A stretch of DNA of 64,000 nucleotides from Sphingomonas jejuensis (GCF_011927695.1 NZ_JAATJE010000001.1:434001-498000); one strand, 5' to 3'; shown: positions 21,698 to 29,970, counted from the first letter of the stretch. The notes: generated by a model from the sequence alone, not told the origin. Made by a program: numbers and translations.

Positions 21698-23050
21698 ATG
21701 GCACGCTTTACTTTCCGCCTGCCCGACATCGGCGAAGGGATCGCCGAGGCCGAGATCGTCGCCTGGCACGTCAAGGTCGGTGACCGGGTCGAGGAGGACG
21801 GCCGGCTGGCCGACATGATGACGGACAAGGCGACCGTCGAGATGGAAAGCCCGGTTGCGGGCACCGTGGTCGAGGTGGCGGGCGCCGAGGGCGACGTGAT
21901 CGCGATCGGCTCCGCGCTGGCGGTGATCGAGACCGAAGCGGCCGAGGCGGAGGCCCCCGCCGCCGCCCAGCCCGCCGACGCGGTCGCGGCCGAGAATCCG
22001 GGCGTCGAGGAAGTGACGGAGGTGGAGGCGCGCTTCCCTGCGCCCGCACAGGCACCGACGCGCCCGAGTGCTCCTGCGAAGGCAGGGGCCCAGGGTGGAC
22101 AGGACGGGGCAGACAACCCTGGGCTCCTGCCTTCGCAGGAGCACGGCGGTGCGCAGGCAGACGGCGGACCCGGCCGCGACCGCGCCATCCTCGCCAGCCC
22201 CGCCGTGCGTGCCCGCGCCAAGGACCTGGGGATCGACCTCGGCCAGGTGAAGCCGCAGGCCGACGGGCGCATCCGCCACGCCGATCTCGACGCCTTCCTG
22301 CGCTACGACAGCGGCACCGCCACCGCCGGCGCCACGCAGCGTGCGGCCGCCCGACCCGACGAGCAGGTGCGCGTGATCGGCATGCGCCGCCGCATCGCGG
22401 AGAACATGGCCGCGTCCAAGCGCCACATCCCGCACTTCACCTATGTCGAGGAGATCGACGTCACCGCGGTGGAGGCGGTGCGCGCGGAAATGAACGCGGG
22501 CCGCGGCGACCTGCCGAAGCTGACCCTGCTGCCGTTCCTGATCACGGCGCTGTGCAAGGCGATCCCCAAGTTCCCGATGATGAACGCGCGCTACGATGAC
22601 GAGGCGGGCGTGGTCACCCGGTCGGGCGCAGTGCACATGGGCATGGCCGCGCAGACCGACGCCGGGCTGATGGTGCCGGTGATCCGCAACGCCGACGGGC
22701 TGAGCGTGTGGGAGCTGGCGGCCGAGGTGTCGCGCCTGTCCGACGCCGCCCGCAGCGGCAAGGCGAAGAGCGAGGAGATGGCGGGCGGCACCATCACGCT
22801 CACCTCGCTGGGCGCGATCGGCGGCGTGGTGTCCACGCCTGTCATCAACCGGCCCGAGGTCGCGATCGTCGGCGTCAATCGCATCGTGGAGCGGCCGGTG
22901 TTCGATGCCGACGGCGACATCGTGCGCGCCAAGCTGATGAACCTGTCGACCAGCTGCGACCACCGCGTGGTGGATGGCTGGGACGCCGCCAGCTTCGTGC
23001 AGGAGGTGAAGCGCCTGCTGGAGAACCCGCTGCTGCTGCTGACCGTCTGA
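21698..23050 (+). CDS. Branched-chain 2-oxoacid dehydrogenase E2 (dihydrolipoyl acyltransferase) with repeat-derived linker
   Basis: The 450-residue E2 starts 5 nt after the E1 beta stop. It has one lipoyl domain (1-80, lipoylated Lys44 in DMMTDKATVEM), an Ala/Pro/Glu linker, a subunit-binding domain (ILASPAVRARAKDLGIDL) and a catalytic acyltransferase domain ending in CDHRVVDGWDAASFVQEV with the HxxxDG motif. Residues about 124-149 of the linker (APAKAGAQGG...NPGLLPSQEHGG) are encoded by a palindromic intergenic-type repeat inserted in frame. No E3 (lipoamide dehydrogenase) gene follows, so E3 must come from elsewhere. Confidence 0.94.
   Translation: MARFTFRLPDIGEGIAEAEIVAWHVKVGDRVEEDGRLADMMTDKATVEMESPVAGTVVEVAGAEGDVIAIGSALAVIETEAAEAEAPAAAQPADAVAAENPGVEEVTEVEARFPAPAQAPTRPSAPAKAGAQGGQDGADNPGLLPSQEHGGAQADGGPGRDRAILASPAVRARAKDLGIDLGQVKPQADGRIRHADLDAFLRYDSGTATAGATQRAAARPDEQVRVIGMRRRIAENMAASKRHIPHFTYVEEIDVTAVEAVRAEMNAGRGDLPKLTLLPFLITALCKAIPKFPMMNARYDDEAGVVTRSGAVHMGMAAQTDAGLMVPVIRNADGLSVWELAAEVSRLSDAARSGKAKSEEMAGGTITLTSLGAIGGVVSTPVINRPEVAIVGVNRIVERPVFDADGDIVRAKLMNLSTSCDHRVVDGWDAASFVQEVKRLLENPLLLLTV
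22068..22144. repeat. Sphingomonad-type palindromic repeat inside the E2 coding sequence
   Basis: The left arm 22068-22096 (begins GTGCTCCTGCGAAGGCAGG) and right arm 22116-22144 (ends CTTCGCAGGAGCAC) are 29 nt each and match as reverse complements at 28 of 29 positions, with a 19-nt loop. The whole is in frame with no stop. It sits in the flexible linker between lipoyl and subunit-binding domains, where an insertion is tolerated. Elements with a CTCCTGCGAAGGCAGGAG core are, to my knowledge, frequent between genes in sphingomonads. Confidence 0.85.
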
Positions 23051-23075
23051 TCGCGGTCCCGCGGGTCTACTGCCA

Positions 23076-23093
23076 CTCCGGCGAGAGCCGGAG
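23076..23093 (+). terminator. Hairpin after the branched-chain dehydrogenase operon
   Basis: CTCCGGC (23076-23082), loop GAGA, GCCGGAG (23087-23093) form a perfect 7-bp stem 26 nt past the E2 stop, extended by near-matching flanks (ACTGCC / GGCGGT). There is no T-run. It lies between two convergent genes and may end transcripts from either side. Confidence 0.45.
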
Positions 23094-23167
23094 AGGCGGT
23101 GTGCCAGCGCGCAACGCCTGCCGAGCCCGTCAGCGCCACACAGCGCGGGTAGGATCGAGCCGCGACC

Positions 23168-24307
23168 TCAGCCGCGCGCTTCTGAAACGGTGGCGATAAA
23201 GGCGCGCAGGTCGGCCAGCATCAGCTCCGGCTCCTCCAAAGCGGCAAAATGCCCGCCCCGCGGCATGTCGGTCCAGTGCACGACGTCGTAGGTCTTCTCC
23301 ACAAAGGAGCGCGGCGGCGGCAGGAACACCGGATCGGGAAAGGCCGCGATGCCGGTCGGCACCCGGATGCGCGTGCCCGCCGGAAGCGTCCGCGCCTTCT
23401 CCAGCCGGCTGCCATAATAGATCCAGGTCGACGTCACGAACGAACCCGGCGCGACGTAGAGCATGATGGTGGTGAGGAGTTCCTCCTCGGAAAATTTGCT
23501 CCAGATGTCGGGGTCGCCGTCGGCGGTCGTCGGAAGGTCGGCCCACTTGCCGAACTTTTCCAGGATCCACGCCGCTGCCCCGACCGGGCTGTCGGCCATC
23601 GCGGCGCCAAGCGTCTGCGGGCGGGTTTCCTGCTCCAGGAAATAGGCGCTCTCCTGATCGGCGATCGCGGCGCGCCGGGCGGCGAACGACCGTTCCGCGT
23701 CGGTCGTCGGCTGGGCGTCCGCCGCACGCACGGTCATCATGTTGAGGTGGATGCCGTGGAGGGCATCCGGTCGGTCATGCGCGGCCCAGGTCGCGACGGC
23801 ATGGCCCCAGTCGCCGCCTTGGATGAAGTAGCGGGCGTCGCCGAACAACCGAGTCATCAGCTCCTGCACAAGCGCCGCGGCCCGACGCGCGCCGATCGGC
23901 CGCGTGATCGGGTTGGAGAAGGCGAAGCCGGGAAGCGAGGGAACCACGACATCGTGCCCGTCCGCGGCGAGCGGCTGCAGCAGCCGCTCGAACTCGAGAT
24001 AGGAGCCCGGCCAGCCATGGAGGAGGAGGACCGGCGGCTTCGAACCGTCGCCCTTCACATGAACGAAGTGGAGATGCTCGCCCTCAACCTCGGCCATGAA
24101 GTTCGGCAATGCGTTGAGGCGCCGCTCGACCGCGCGCCAGTCAAAGCTGTCCCGCCAGTAGGCGGCGATCCGTTTCAGGTCACCGACCCCGACCCCCGCC
24201 GACCAGCCCCCCGCGTCCGGCAGCTGGCTCCAGTCATATGCCTCCACCTTGGCTCTGATCGCGGCCAGCCGTTCGTCGGGGATGGTGATCGTGAAGGGCG
24301 CAATCAT
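23168..24307 (-). CDS. Epoxide hydrolase (alpha/beta hydrolase, EHN-domain type)
   Basis: The 379-residue enzyme starts at ATG 24307 (MIAPFTITIPDERLAAIRAK). The N-terminal EHN segment (1-105) contains YDWSQLPDAGGW and leads into the oxyanion-hole motif HGWPGSYLEFERLL. The nucleophile is Asp166 in IQGGDWGHAVATW and the catalytic His lies in PRGGHFAALEEPELM near the end; FAFSNPIT and YVAPGSF lie between. It resembles microsomal-type epoxide hydrolases and should open epoxides to diols in the cytoplasm. Substrate unknown. It is convergent with the dehydrogenase operon. Confidence 0.92.
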   Translation of the reverse strand: MIAPFTITIPDERLAAIRAKVEAYDWSQLPDAGGWSAGVGVGDLKRIAAYWRDSFDWRAVERRLNALPNFMAEVEGEHLHFVHVKGDGSKPPVLLLHGWPGSYLEFERLLQPLAADGHDVVVPSLPGFAFSNPITRPIGARRAAALVQELMTRLFGDARYFIQGGDWGHAVATWAAHDRPDALHGIHLNMMTVRAADAQPTTDAERSFAARRAAIADQESAYFLEQETRPQTLGAAMADSPVGAAAWILEKFGKWADLPTTADGDPDIWSKFSEEELLTTIMLYVAPGSFVTSTWIYYGSRLEKARTLPAGTRIRVPTGIAAFPDPVFLPPPRSFVEKTYDVVHWTDMPRGGHFAALEEPELMLADLRAFIATVSEARG

Positions 24308-24746
24308 GATGCTCTCCGCTGAAGCCCGGACGCGGGTCGGACCACCAACCATCCGGAAGAACGCTGGCCGCGTGGCCGGCTGACGAAGTCTACGGCCGAC
24401 GTGTCGGACCGACTGAATTGAGGACGTCGCACGACGTGTCCCGAATCCGCTCGCTGTCCGGAATGCGGCATGCCGCCCCCTTCAACGCCAGCCATCACCT
24501 AGCGCCTCATCCGAAGCGTACATTTCTCTCAGCCTGTTTACCGCCCCCCCCGCCTACCTTTGCAGCGTGCCCGGATCCAACAAGGCGATTGGGAGAGCGC
24601 AAGCTTCGCGACGCCCTTCAACGTCGCGTCCGCTTCCGCCCAAAAAGCGGACATTTCGACGACCCAAGGGTGACCGCGTCCCAACGGCCGGTTAGGTGAG
24701 AAGGCTAGTGGCGATCGGAAGTCGATCAGCCTCAAGGAGATCCCGC
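24308..24746. other. 439-nt intergenic region with one palindromic repeat; no gene seen
   Basis: The stretch between the epoxide hydrolase and VOC genes is less GC-rich than its surroundings. It contains a C-run (near 24544) and an inverted repeat at 24628-24652. Short open frames exist, but their translations are Arg/Pro-rich and look like noise. The last 20 nt hold the AAGGAGA ribosome-binding site of the VOC gene. Confidence 0.6.
24628..24652. repeat. Palindromic repeat, GCGGACATT family, copy 1
   Basis: GTCCGCTT (24628-24635) and AAGCGGAC (24645-24652) are an 8-bp inverted repeat, followed by ATT. The core AAAGCGGACATT is shared, in the same stem-loop form, with the element at 25203-25232 on the other side of the VOC gene. 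Confidence 0.55.
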
Positions 24747-25145
24747 ATGCTTTTTCACACCATGGTCGGATCGAACGATATCGAACGGTCGAAGCGCTTC
24801 TACGACACGGTGCTCGCCACTTTGGGCGCTAGGGAAGGGACGCGGAACATCGCCGACAGCGGCCATACACGTCTGATCTATAATAGTGGCAACGGAACTA
24901 ATTTCATCGTCAGCCAGCCGATTAACGACGAACCGGCAAGCGTCGCCAATGGCAGCACCGTCGCCTTTTCCTGCGACTCCCCTGAGCAGGTGAAACTGCT
25001 TCATGATACCGCGGTCGCCAACGGTGGCACCTCGATCGAAGCCCCGCCCGGCCCGCGTAATACGGCATCGCTGGGGACAGTCGAACTTGCCTATTTTCGC
25101 GACCCAGACGGCAACAAACTATGCGGAATTCATTTTCCTGCCTGA
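24747..25145 (+). CDS. VOC (glyoxalase/bleomycin-resistance) family protein
   Basis: The 132-residue protein has the VOC fold pattern: HTMVGSNDIERSKRFYDTVLATLG at the start, NFIVSQPINDEPAS in the middle and ELAYFRDPDGNKLCGIHFPA at the end. Members include glyoxalases, dioxygenases and antibiotic-binding proteins; one chain has two beta-alpha-beta-beta-beta units. The ATG at 24747 has AAGGAGA 6 nt upstream. The gene is less GC-rich than its neighbours, with relaxed third positions, and is bracketed by related palindromes, which suggests acquisition by transfer. Substrate unknown. Confidence 0.88.
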   Translation: MLFHTMVGSNDIERSKRFYDTVLATLGAREGTRNIADSGHTRLIYNSGNGTNFIVSQPINDEPASVANGSTVAFSCDSPEQVKLLHDTAVANGGTSIEAPPGPRNTASLGTVELAYFRDPDGNKLCGIHFPA

Positions 25146-25155
25146 TCTGTCCGGC

Positions 25156-25191
25156 CCGGGTCCGTTTTTAACCCTAGCGGACCCGGATTTT
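25156..25191 (+). terminator. Intrinsic terminator after the VOC gene
   Basis: CCGGGTCCG (25156-25164) and CGGACCCGG (25178-25186) form a perfect 9-bp stem with a 13-nt loop, followed by ATTTTG. It begins 11 nt past the VOC stop codon. Confidence 0.6.
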
Positions 25192-25202
25192 GCTATCGCG
25201 CG

Positions 25203-25232
25203 AATGTCCGCTTTCCACCAAAAGCGGCCATT
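25203..25232. repeat. Palindromic repeat, GCGGACATT family, copy 2
   Basis: AATGTCCGCTTT (25203-25214), spacer CCACCA, AAAGCGGCCATT (25221-25232): 12-nt arms with one mismatch. The core matches copy 1 at 24628-24652, so the two copies flank the VOC gene. Confidence 0.65.
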
Positions 25233-25357
25233 GGGTGGCACCACGAAAGAACTCTCCGCGGTAATCGCTGAATGGTCCCCTCGAGTAGCTTTGACGTTCC
25301 TGGCAAGTCGCCCGCTGCGCCGGCAGCATTGTATCTGAAGAAAAGGCCCAAGCCTTT

Positions 25358-25819
25358 TCAACGGGTAGCCGGACTGGAAAGCGCAACGCCATCGAAGTTG
25401 TATCTGGCGAATTCGTACAGCTCATGTTCGGACCAGTGCACTTGGATCTGACGAGCCATTCTGGTGCCGGCAGCTTGTGCTTCGATGATCCTAAATGACG
25501 CCGCGCCAACGGCGCATTCTACATCGATCAGCACATCGCCGCCGATCTCTCCAATCCAAGCTTGCATCTGATCGAGTTGCTCAGTGGGAAAAGTGCGCCC
25601 TGCATAATTCAAAGACAGCAAGGTTGTGCCCTCTCCATCAAACGCCCACGTCAACACCACGCTATCTGTACCGCACTTGGCAGAGACTGAATGCTCACGA
25701 GGGGTCGGCTGAAAGAACTCTAAAGGCGCCAATAGCGGAGGAGGAGTTTGAGCGGCTGCAGGAGCCGCTCTGAGCAAAAGAGCAAACGACCACGCTCCTT
25801 TACGCGCTGCAGCGAACAT
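25358..25819 (-). CDS. Secreted protein of unknown function
   Basis: The 153-residue protein begins with a signal peptide (MFAAARKGAWSFALLLRAAPAAAQ, cleavage after AAA or AQ) and continues with a Pro-rich linker and a small mature domain. Two cysteines (SAKCGTDSVVLTW and DVECAVGAASF) could form a disulfide, and the C-terminal part is SEHELYEFARYNFDGVAL. It probably acts in the periplasm. Base composition is lower in GC than in core genes nearby, like the adjacent VOC gene. I do not recognise the family. Confidence 0.6.
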   Translation of the reverse strand: MFAAARKGAWSFALLLRAAPAAAQTPPPLLAPLEFFQPTPREHSVSAKCGTDSVVLTWAFDGEGTTLLSLNYAGRTFPTEQLDQMQAWIGEIGGDVLIDVECAVGAASFRIIEAQAAGTRMARQIQVHWSEHELYEFARYNFDGVALSSPATR

Positions 25820-26255
25820 CCGAACTGCTCCAAGGCAATATGCTCTCCCTGCAGATTGTGGTGGAAGTCGGCGCGACGGTCTAGGTCACGGAGGCCGAAG
25901 CCCTTGCACCGGGATCCGAGATCACCTGCCGCCATGCCCGAAAGAACGGCAGCTTAACGCGATGGAACCCCGGCAAGCGGATGGGCCGCTCCCCACCCAC
26001 TCCCGCACGATCATCGTCACGCCGGCTCACATGCCCTGCGCGATATCCGCTGTCCTACAGCATGGCCCTTGTGGCAGGCAGGGGACGTGGCCCTCATCGA
26101 TGCCTGTGCGATCCTTCCTCCTTCGATCTCGCGAGATGCTGTGGGCGAGCCGAAGGTGACGGGGACGTATCGTCAATTTCATCAACTTCCGGATGCGCGC
26201 CGGCCCGCGTCCGCGCCTGCCGGGCGGCTGGTGTCCGCCGCGCAGAGGTGTCGTC
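25820..26255. other. 436-nt region without a convincing gene
   Basis: Several short frames are open on both strands, but none has family character, a good ribosome-binding site or consistent codon bias. The composition is mixed. It may hold the xerC promoter and degraded sequence; I see no repeat or RNA gene. Confidence 0.5.
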
Positions 26256-27143
26256 ATGGATGAAACCCATCCGCTGGTGAGCGCCTGGCGCGATCATCTC
26301 GCACGGGATCGGCGGCGCTCGGCGCATACGGTGCGCGCTTATTCGGCGACGGCGGCGCGGCTGGTGCGCTTTCTTCAGCATCATCTCGGCGGTGCGGTGG
26401 ATGCGGCGACGCTGGCCGCCCTCACGCCCGCCGACCTGCGCGCGCATCTGGCGGCCCGTCGGGGGGAGGGGATCGGCAACGCCTCGGCCGCGCGGGAGCT
26501 TTCCGCCATTCGCGGCTTTCTCGACTTCCACGGCGCCGCCGCACCGCGCGTGCGCGGGCCCAAGGTGAAGCGGGGCGTGCCGCGGCCGCTCAGCCCCGAC
26601 GATGCCGTGTCGCTTGGGCAGACGGTGGCGGAGGAAGCATCCGACCCGTGGATCGGCGCGCGGGACTGGGCGGTGCTGCTGCTGCTCTACGGCGCCGGGC
26701 TCCGCATCGGGGAAGCGCTGTCGCTGACCGGCGCCGTGCTGCCGCTGGGCGACCGGCTGGCGGTGACGGGCAAGCGTGCAAAGACCCGGATCGTGCCGAT
26801 CCTGCCGCAGCTTGCCGACGCGATCACCCATTATGCCGCGCTCTGCCCCTGGGGGGTGGAGCGGGACCTGCCGCTGTTCAGGGGCGCGCGCGGCGGGGCG
26901 CTCGACCCGGCCGTGGTCCGGCGCGCCGTGCGCCGCGCGCGCCGGGGGCTCGGCCTGTCGGAGCGGGCGACGCCGCACGCGCTGCGCCACAGCTTTGCGA
27001 CCCATCTGCTCGGCCGCGGTGCCGACCTCCGGCAGCTGCAGGAGCTGCTCGGCCATGCCTCGCTCAGCTCAACGCAGGTCTACACCGCCGTTGATGCCGC
27101 GCACCTGATGGACGTGTACCGGAATGCTCACCCGCGTGCCTGA
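26256..27143 (+). CDS. xerC: Tyrosine recombinase XerC
   Basis: The 295-residue recombinase starts at ATG 26256 (MDETHPLVSAWRDHLARDRRRSAHTVRAY). The core-binding domain covers residues 1-95. The catalytic domain has all expected residues: Arg150 in GAGLRIGEALSL, Lys173 in TGKRAKTR, His241 and Arg244 in HALRHSFATHLL, His267 in LLGHASLSSTQ and nucleophile Tyr276. XerC with XerD resolves chromosome dimers at dif. Its 3' end overlaps the convergent dedA-family gene by 16 nt. Nothing nearby marks it as a phage integrase. Confidence 0.92.
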   Translation: MDETHPLVSAWRDHLARDRRRSAHTVRAYSATAARLVRFLQHHLGGAVDAATLAALTPADLRAHLAARRGEGIGNASAARELSAIRGFLDFHGAAAPRVRGPKVKRGVPRPLSPDDAVSLGQTVAEEASDPWIGARDWAVLLLLYGAGLRIGEALSLTGAVLPLGDRLAVTGKRAKTRIVPILPQLADAITHYAALCPWGVERDLPLFRGARGGALDPAVVRRAVRRARRGLGLSERATPHALRHSFATHLLGRGADLRQLQELLGHASLSSTQVYTAVDAAHLMDVYRNAHPRA

Positions 27144-27760
27144 TCGGTGGCGCTCTCCTTCGGCGCCGGGCGCCAGAAGATCAGGCGCCACAGGTAGGAG
27201 GCGAGGATGAGCGCGATCACCGCGTTGGAGATCGGCCCGACAAAATCGTCGATCCGGTTCTCGAACCGCTGCCCCAGCCACCATCCGGCCCCCGTCAGCG
27301 CGCCGGTCCAGATCGCGGTGCCCAGCGTCGACCAGATGATGAAGCTGGACAGGCGCAGCTTCAGGAAGCCGGCGGGGATGGAGATCAGCGACCGGACGGT
27401 CGGCAGCATGCGCGCGATGAACACGAACGCCGATCCGTAATGGCCGAACAGCTTTTGCGCGCGCTCGATCTCGTGCCAGTCGATCGTCAGCCAGCGGCCC
27501 CAGCGATCGATGAAGGGCTTGAAGCGCGCGATGCCGACGCTGCGCGCCGCGAAATACCAGAACATGTTGCCCAGCATCGCCCCGCCCGTGCCGCTTGCGA
27601 TCACGCCCCACAGGTTGAGCGTGCCCTGCGCCGCCTGCACGCCTGCGACCGGCATGATCACTTCCGACGGGATCGGCGGGAACACCGTTTCCAGGAACAT
27701 CAGAAAGGCTACACCCAGGTAACCGGTGCGGTTGATCAGGTCGACGATCCAGTCGCTCAT
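27128..27760 (-). CDS. DedA family membrane protein
   Basis: The 210-residue membrane protein has the DedA (SNARE-associated/VTT) signature: FLETVFPPIPSEVIMPVAG near the N-terminus, ARMLPTVRSLISIPAGFLKLR in the middle, and four or more hydrophobic helices. DedA/VTT proteins help move lipid carriers such as undecaprenyl phosphate or phospholipids across the inner membrane. The ATG at 27760 overlaps the gshB stop by 4 nt (ATGA), so the two genes are coupled. Confidence 0.92.
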   Translation of the reverse strand: MSDWIVDLINRTGYLGVAFLMFLETVFPPIPSEVIMPVAGVQAAQGTLNLWGVIASGTGGAMLGNMFWYFAARSVGIARFKPFIDRWGRWLTIDWHEIERAQKLFGHYGSAFVFIARMLPTVRSLISIPAGFLKLRLSSFIIWSTLGTAIWTGALTGAGWWLGQRFENRIDDFVGPISNAVIALILASYLWRLIFWRPAPKESATDQARG

Positions 27761-28710
27761 CGCGCCGCAAGCCTCCCGTCGATCGCGTCCCAGATCATCC
27801 CGGCGGTGTCCGTGCCATTGTACCGGTCGATCGCGACGATGCCGGTGGGCGAGGTGACGTTGATCTCGGTCAGCCACTTGCCGCCGATCACGTCGATGCC
27901 GACGAACACCAGCCCGCGGGCGCGAAGCGCGGGCGCGAGCGCGGCGCAGATCTCGCGCTCCTCGTCGGTCAGCGTGGCTGCCTCCGCGCGGCCGCCGGCG
28001 GCGAGGTTGGACCGGATCTCGCCCTTGCCGGGCAGGCGGTTGATCGCGCCCGCGACCTCTCCGTCGACAAGGACGATGCGCTTGTCGCCGCCCTGCACCT
28101 CCGGCAGGAAACGCTGCACCATGAACGGCTCGCGCCAGACATGGCCAAACAGTTCCACGAGCGATCCCATGTTGGCGCCGTCCGCGCCGATCCGGAAGAC
28201 GGCGGCGCCGGCGTTCCCGTGGAGCGGCTTCACCACGATGTCGCCGTGGCGGTCGTGAAAGGCGCGGACTTCGGCCAGCGAGCGCGTGATCAGCGTGGGC
28301 GGCATGAAGCGCGCGAAATCCAGCACCCAGAGCTTTTCCGGCGCGTTGCGGACGGCCACCGGATCGTTGACCACCAGCGTTTCGCCCGCGATCCGCTCCA
28401 GCAGGTGGGTCGCGGTGATGTAGCCGAGGTCGAACGGCGGATCCTGGCGCATCAGCACGACATCGACGTCGCGGCCGAGATCGAGCGACACCGCGTCTCC
28501 GGCGGAGAAATGATCTCCTTCCACCCGCTGCACGGTCACCGGTCGCGCCGCGGCGCGCAGACGCCCGTCGCTCCAGCTGAGATCGGCCGCATCATAGTGG
28601 AACAGCCGGATGTTCCGCGCCTGGGCGGCCAGCATCAGGGCAAAGGTGGAATCCCCGGCAATGCCGATGTCTTCCAGCGGGTCCATCTGGACGGCGGCGG
28701 TCAACGCCAT
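27757..28710 (-). CDS. gshB: Glutathione synthase
   Basis: The 317-residue ATP-grasp enzyme adds glycine to gamma-glutamylcysteine, the second step of glutathione synthesis. Features are MDPLEDIGIAGDSTFALML at the start, VVLMRQDPPFDLGYITATHLLE, DIVVKPLHGNAGAAVF (ATP-grasp), EPFMVQRFLPEVQGGDKRIVLVDGE and GIDVIGGKWLTEINVTSPTG. The ATG at 28710 has AGGAG 8 nt upstream; a GTG 9 nt further up is less likely. It follows yraN and rsmI on the same strand in a standard alphaproteobacterial gene order. Confidence 0.95.
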   Translation of the reverse strand: MALTAAVQMDPLEDIGIAGDSTFALMLAAQARNIRLFHYDAADLSWSDGRLRAAARPVTVQRVEGDHFSAGDAVSLDLGRDVDVVLMRQDPPFDLGYITATHLLERIAGETLVVNDPVAVRNAPEKLWVLDFARFMPPTLITRSLAEVRAFHDRHGDIVVKPLHGNAGAAVFRIGADGANMGSLVELFGHVWREPFMVQRFLPEVQGGDKRIVLVDGEVAGAINRLPGKGEIRSNLAAGGRAEAATLTDEEREICAALAPALRARGLVFVGIDVIGGKWLTEINVTSPTGIVAIDRYNGTDTAGMIWDAIDGRLAAR

Positions 28711-28762
28711 TGGGGCCACTCCTGTCGTTCGGCGGCGGCTCTAGGCGGCATCAGCGCCGTTG

Positions 28763-29125
28763 TCACCCGATCCAGGCATTCTCGATGTGGCGAAGCGCAA
28801 AGGGGCGGGACAGCGCGATCAGCACGACATCGATGCGGATGTCGTCGCCGGGCGCCGCATAGCGATGTGCCAACATCTCCGTGGCGGCCGCGACGCGGGA
28901 CAGGCGACGATGGTCGATCGCAAGGTCCAGTTCGGCGCCCGTCGCCCGCGTCTTCACTTCGACAAAGGCGACCAGCCCGGCACGCCGCGCGATCAGGTCG
29001 ACCTCGCCGAGCGGCGTGCGGACGCGGCGATCCAGGATGGTCCAGCCCTTCAGCCTCAGCCACCAGGCTGCCGCGGTCTCCCCGGCGCGGCCGCGTCGCT
29101 CGGCAGCCCGGCGGTCACGCGGCAT
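28763..29125 (-). CDS. YraN (UPF0102) family endonuclease-fold protein
   Basis: The 120-residue protein has the UPF0102 pattern GRAGETAAAWWLRLKGWTILDRRVRTPLGEVDLIARRAGLVAFVEVKTRA, with the E...D...EVK residues of a nuclease-like (Holliday junction resolvase) fold. The function is unknown. Its ATG at 29125 overlaps the rsmI stop (TGATG), so it is translationally coupled to rsmI, as in many proteobacteria. Confidence 0.92.
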   Translation of the reverse strand: MPRDRRAAERRGRAGETAAAWWLRLKGWTILDRRVRTPLGEVDLIARRAGLVAFVEVKTRATGAELDLAIDHRRLSRVAAATEMLAHRYAAPGDDIRIDVVLIALSRPFALRHIENAWIG

Positions 29126-29958
29126 CAACGGTCCTTCATCTGCAGCGCGCGGGCGTAGAGATCGCGTCGATCATGCCCGGTCGCCTGCGCCACCTCGCTG
29201 GCGGCCCGGGCTGGCGACAATCGCTGAAGCGCGGCGGCAAGTGCCTCGTCGACCTGCTCGGCCGCGATGCGGGGCGCATCGCCCGGCGGGCCGACGACGA
29301 CGACGATCTCCCCTTTCGGCGGAGCTTCGGCGTAGCGGGCGGCAAGCGATGTGAGCGTGCCGTCGACGCATTCCTCGAAGGTCTTGCTGATCTCGCGCGC
29401 GACCGCGGCGGGACGGTCGCCGAGGCCTTCTGCCAGCGCGGTCAGCGTCGCATGAAGCCGCGGGCCGCTTTCATAGAGGATCAGCGTGGCGCGGACGGCC
29501 GCGACCTCCGCAATCGCATCCAGGCGCGCTTTCGCCTTTGGGGGCAGGAAGCCGAGGAACAGGAACCGGTCCGTTGGGAGCCCGGCGAGCGTCAGGGCGG
29601 CAATGGCGGCGCAGGGGCCTGGAATGGTGGTGACGGCATGCCCCGCGTCGCGCGCATCGCGCACCAGCTTGAACCCCGGATCGGACACAAGCGGCGTGCC
29701 CGCGTCGGAGACGAGCGCCACCGCCTCCGCGGCCAAGCGCGCGACGATGCCGGGGCGGACCCGATCGGCGTTGTGATCATGGTAGGGCGCCATCGGGCGG
29801 GTGGATCCCGCCTCCCGCAACAGGCGGGCCGTGACGCGGCTGTCCTCCACCAGCACGAGGTCCGCCTCCCGTAGGATCTGCGCGGCGCGGGGCGAGAGAT
29901 CGGACAAGTTGCCGATCGGTGTCGCGACGATGTAGAGGCCGGGAGAGAGTTCAGGCAT
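29125..29958 (-). CDS. rsmI: 16S rRNA (cytidine(1402)-2'-O)-methyltransferase RsmI
   Basis: The 277-residue SAM-dependent enzyme methylates the ribose of C1402 in 16S rRNA. It begins MPELSPGLYIVATPIGNLSDLSPRA and has EDSRVTARLL, VALVSDAGTPLVSDPGFKLV, IPGPCAAIAALTLAGLPTDRFLFLGFLP and LILYESGPRL, all family signatures. The frame extends upstream, but the family start is at 29958. Only 12 nt separate this start from the divergent PBP-activator gene, so its promoter must lie inside that gene. Confidence 0.96.
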   Translation of the reverse strand: MPELSPGLYIVATPIGNLSDLSPRAAQILREADLVLVEDSRVTARLLREAGSTRPMAPYHDHNADRVRPGIVARLAAEAVALVSDAGTPLVSDPGFKLVRDARDAGHAVTTIPGPCAAIAALTLAGLPTDRFLFLGFLPPKAKARLDAIAEVAAVRATLILYESGPRLHATLTALAEGLGDRPAAVAREISKTFEECVDGTLTSLAARYAEAPPKGEIVVVVGPPGDAPRIAAEQVDEALAAALQRLSPARAASEVAQATGHDRRDLYARALQMKDR

Positions 29959-29970
29959 GGGGTTAAGTAT

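Noticed and set aside
24418-24699. 93-residue open frame in the intergenic region before the VOC gene
   Set aside because: It runs through a C-run and a palindromic repeat, with Arg/Pro-rich translation and no ribosome-binding site.
25962-26280. Overlapping short frames before xerC
   Set aside because: None shows family character or consistent codon bias; treated as non-coding.
26256-27143. xerC as a phage or island integrase
   Set aside because: The sequence reads as core XerC, has no adjacent tRNA or att-like repeats, and lies beside conserved core genes.
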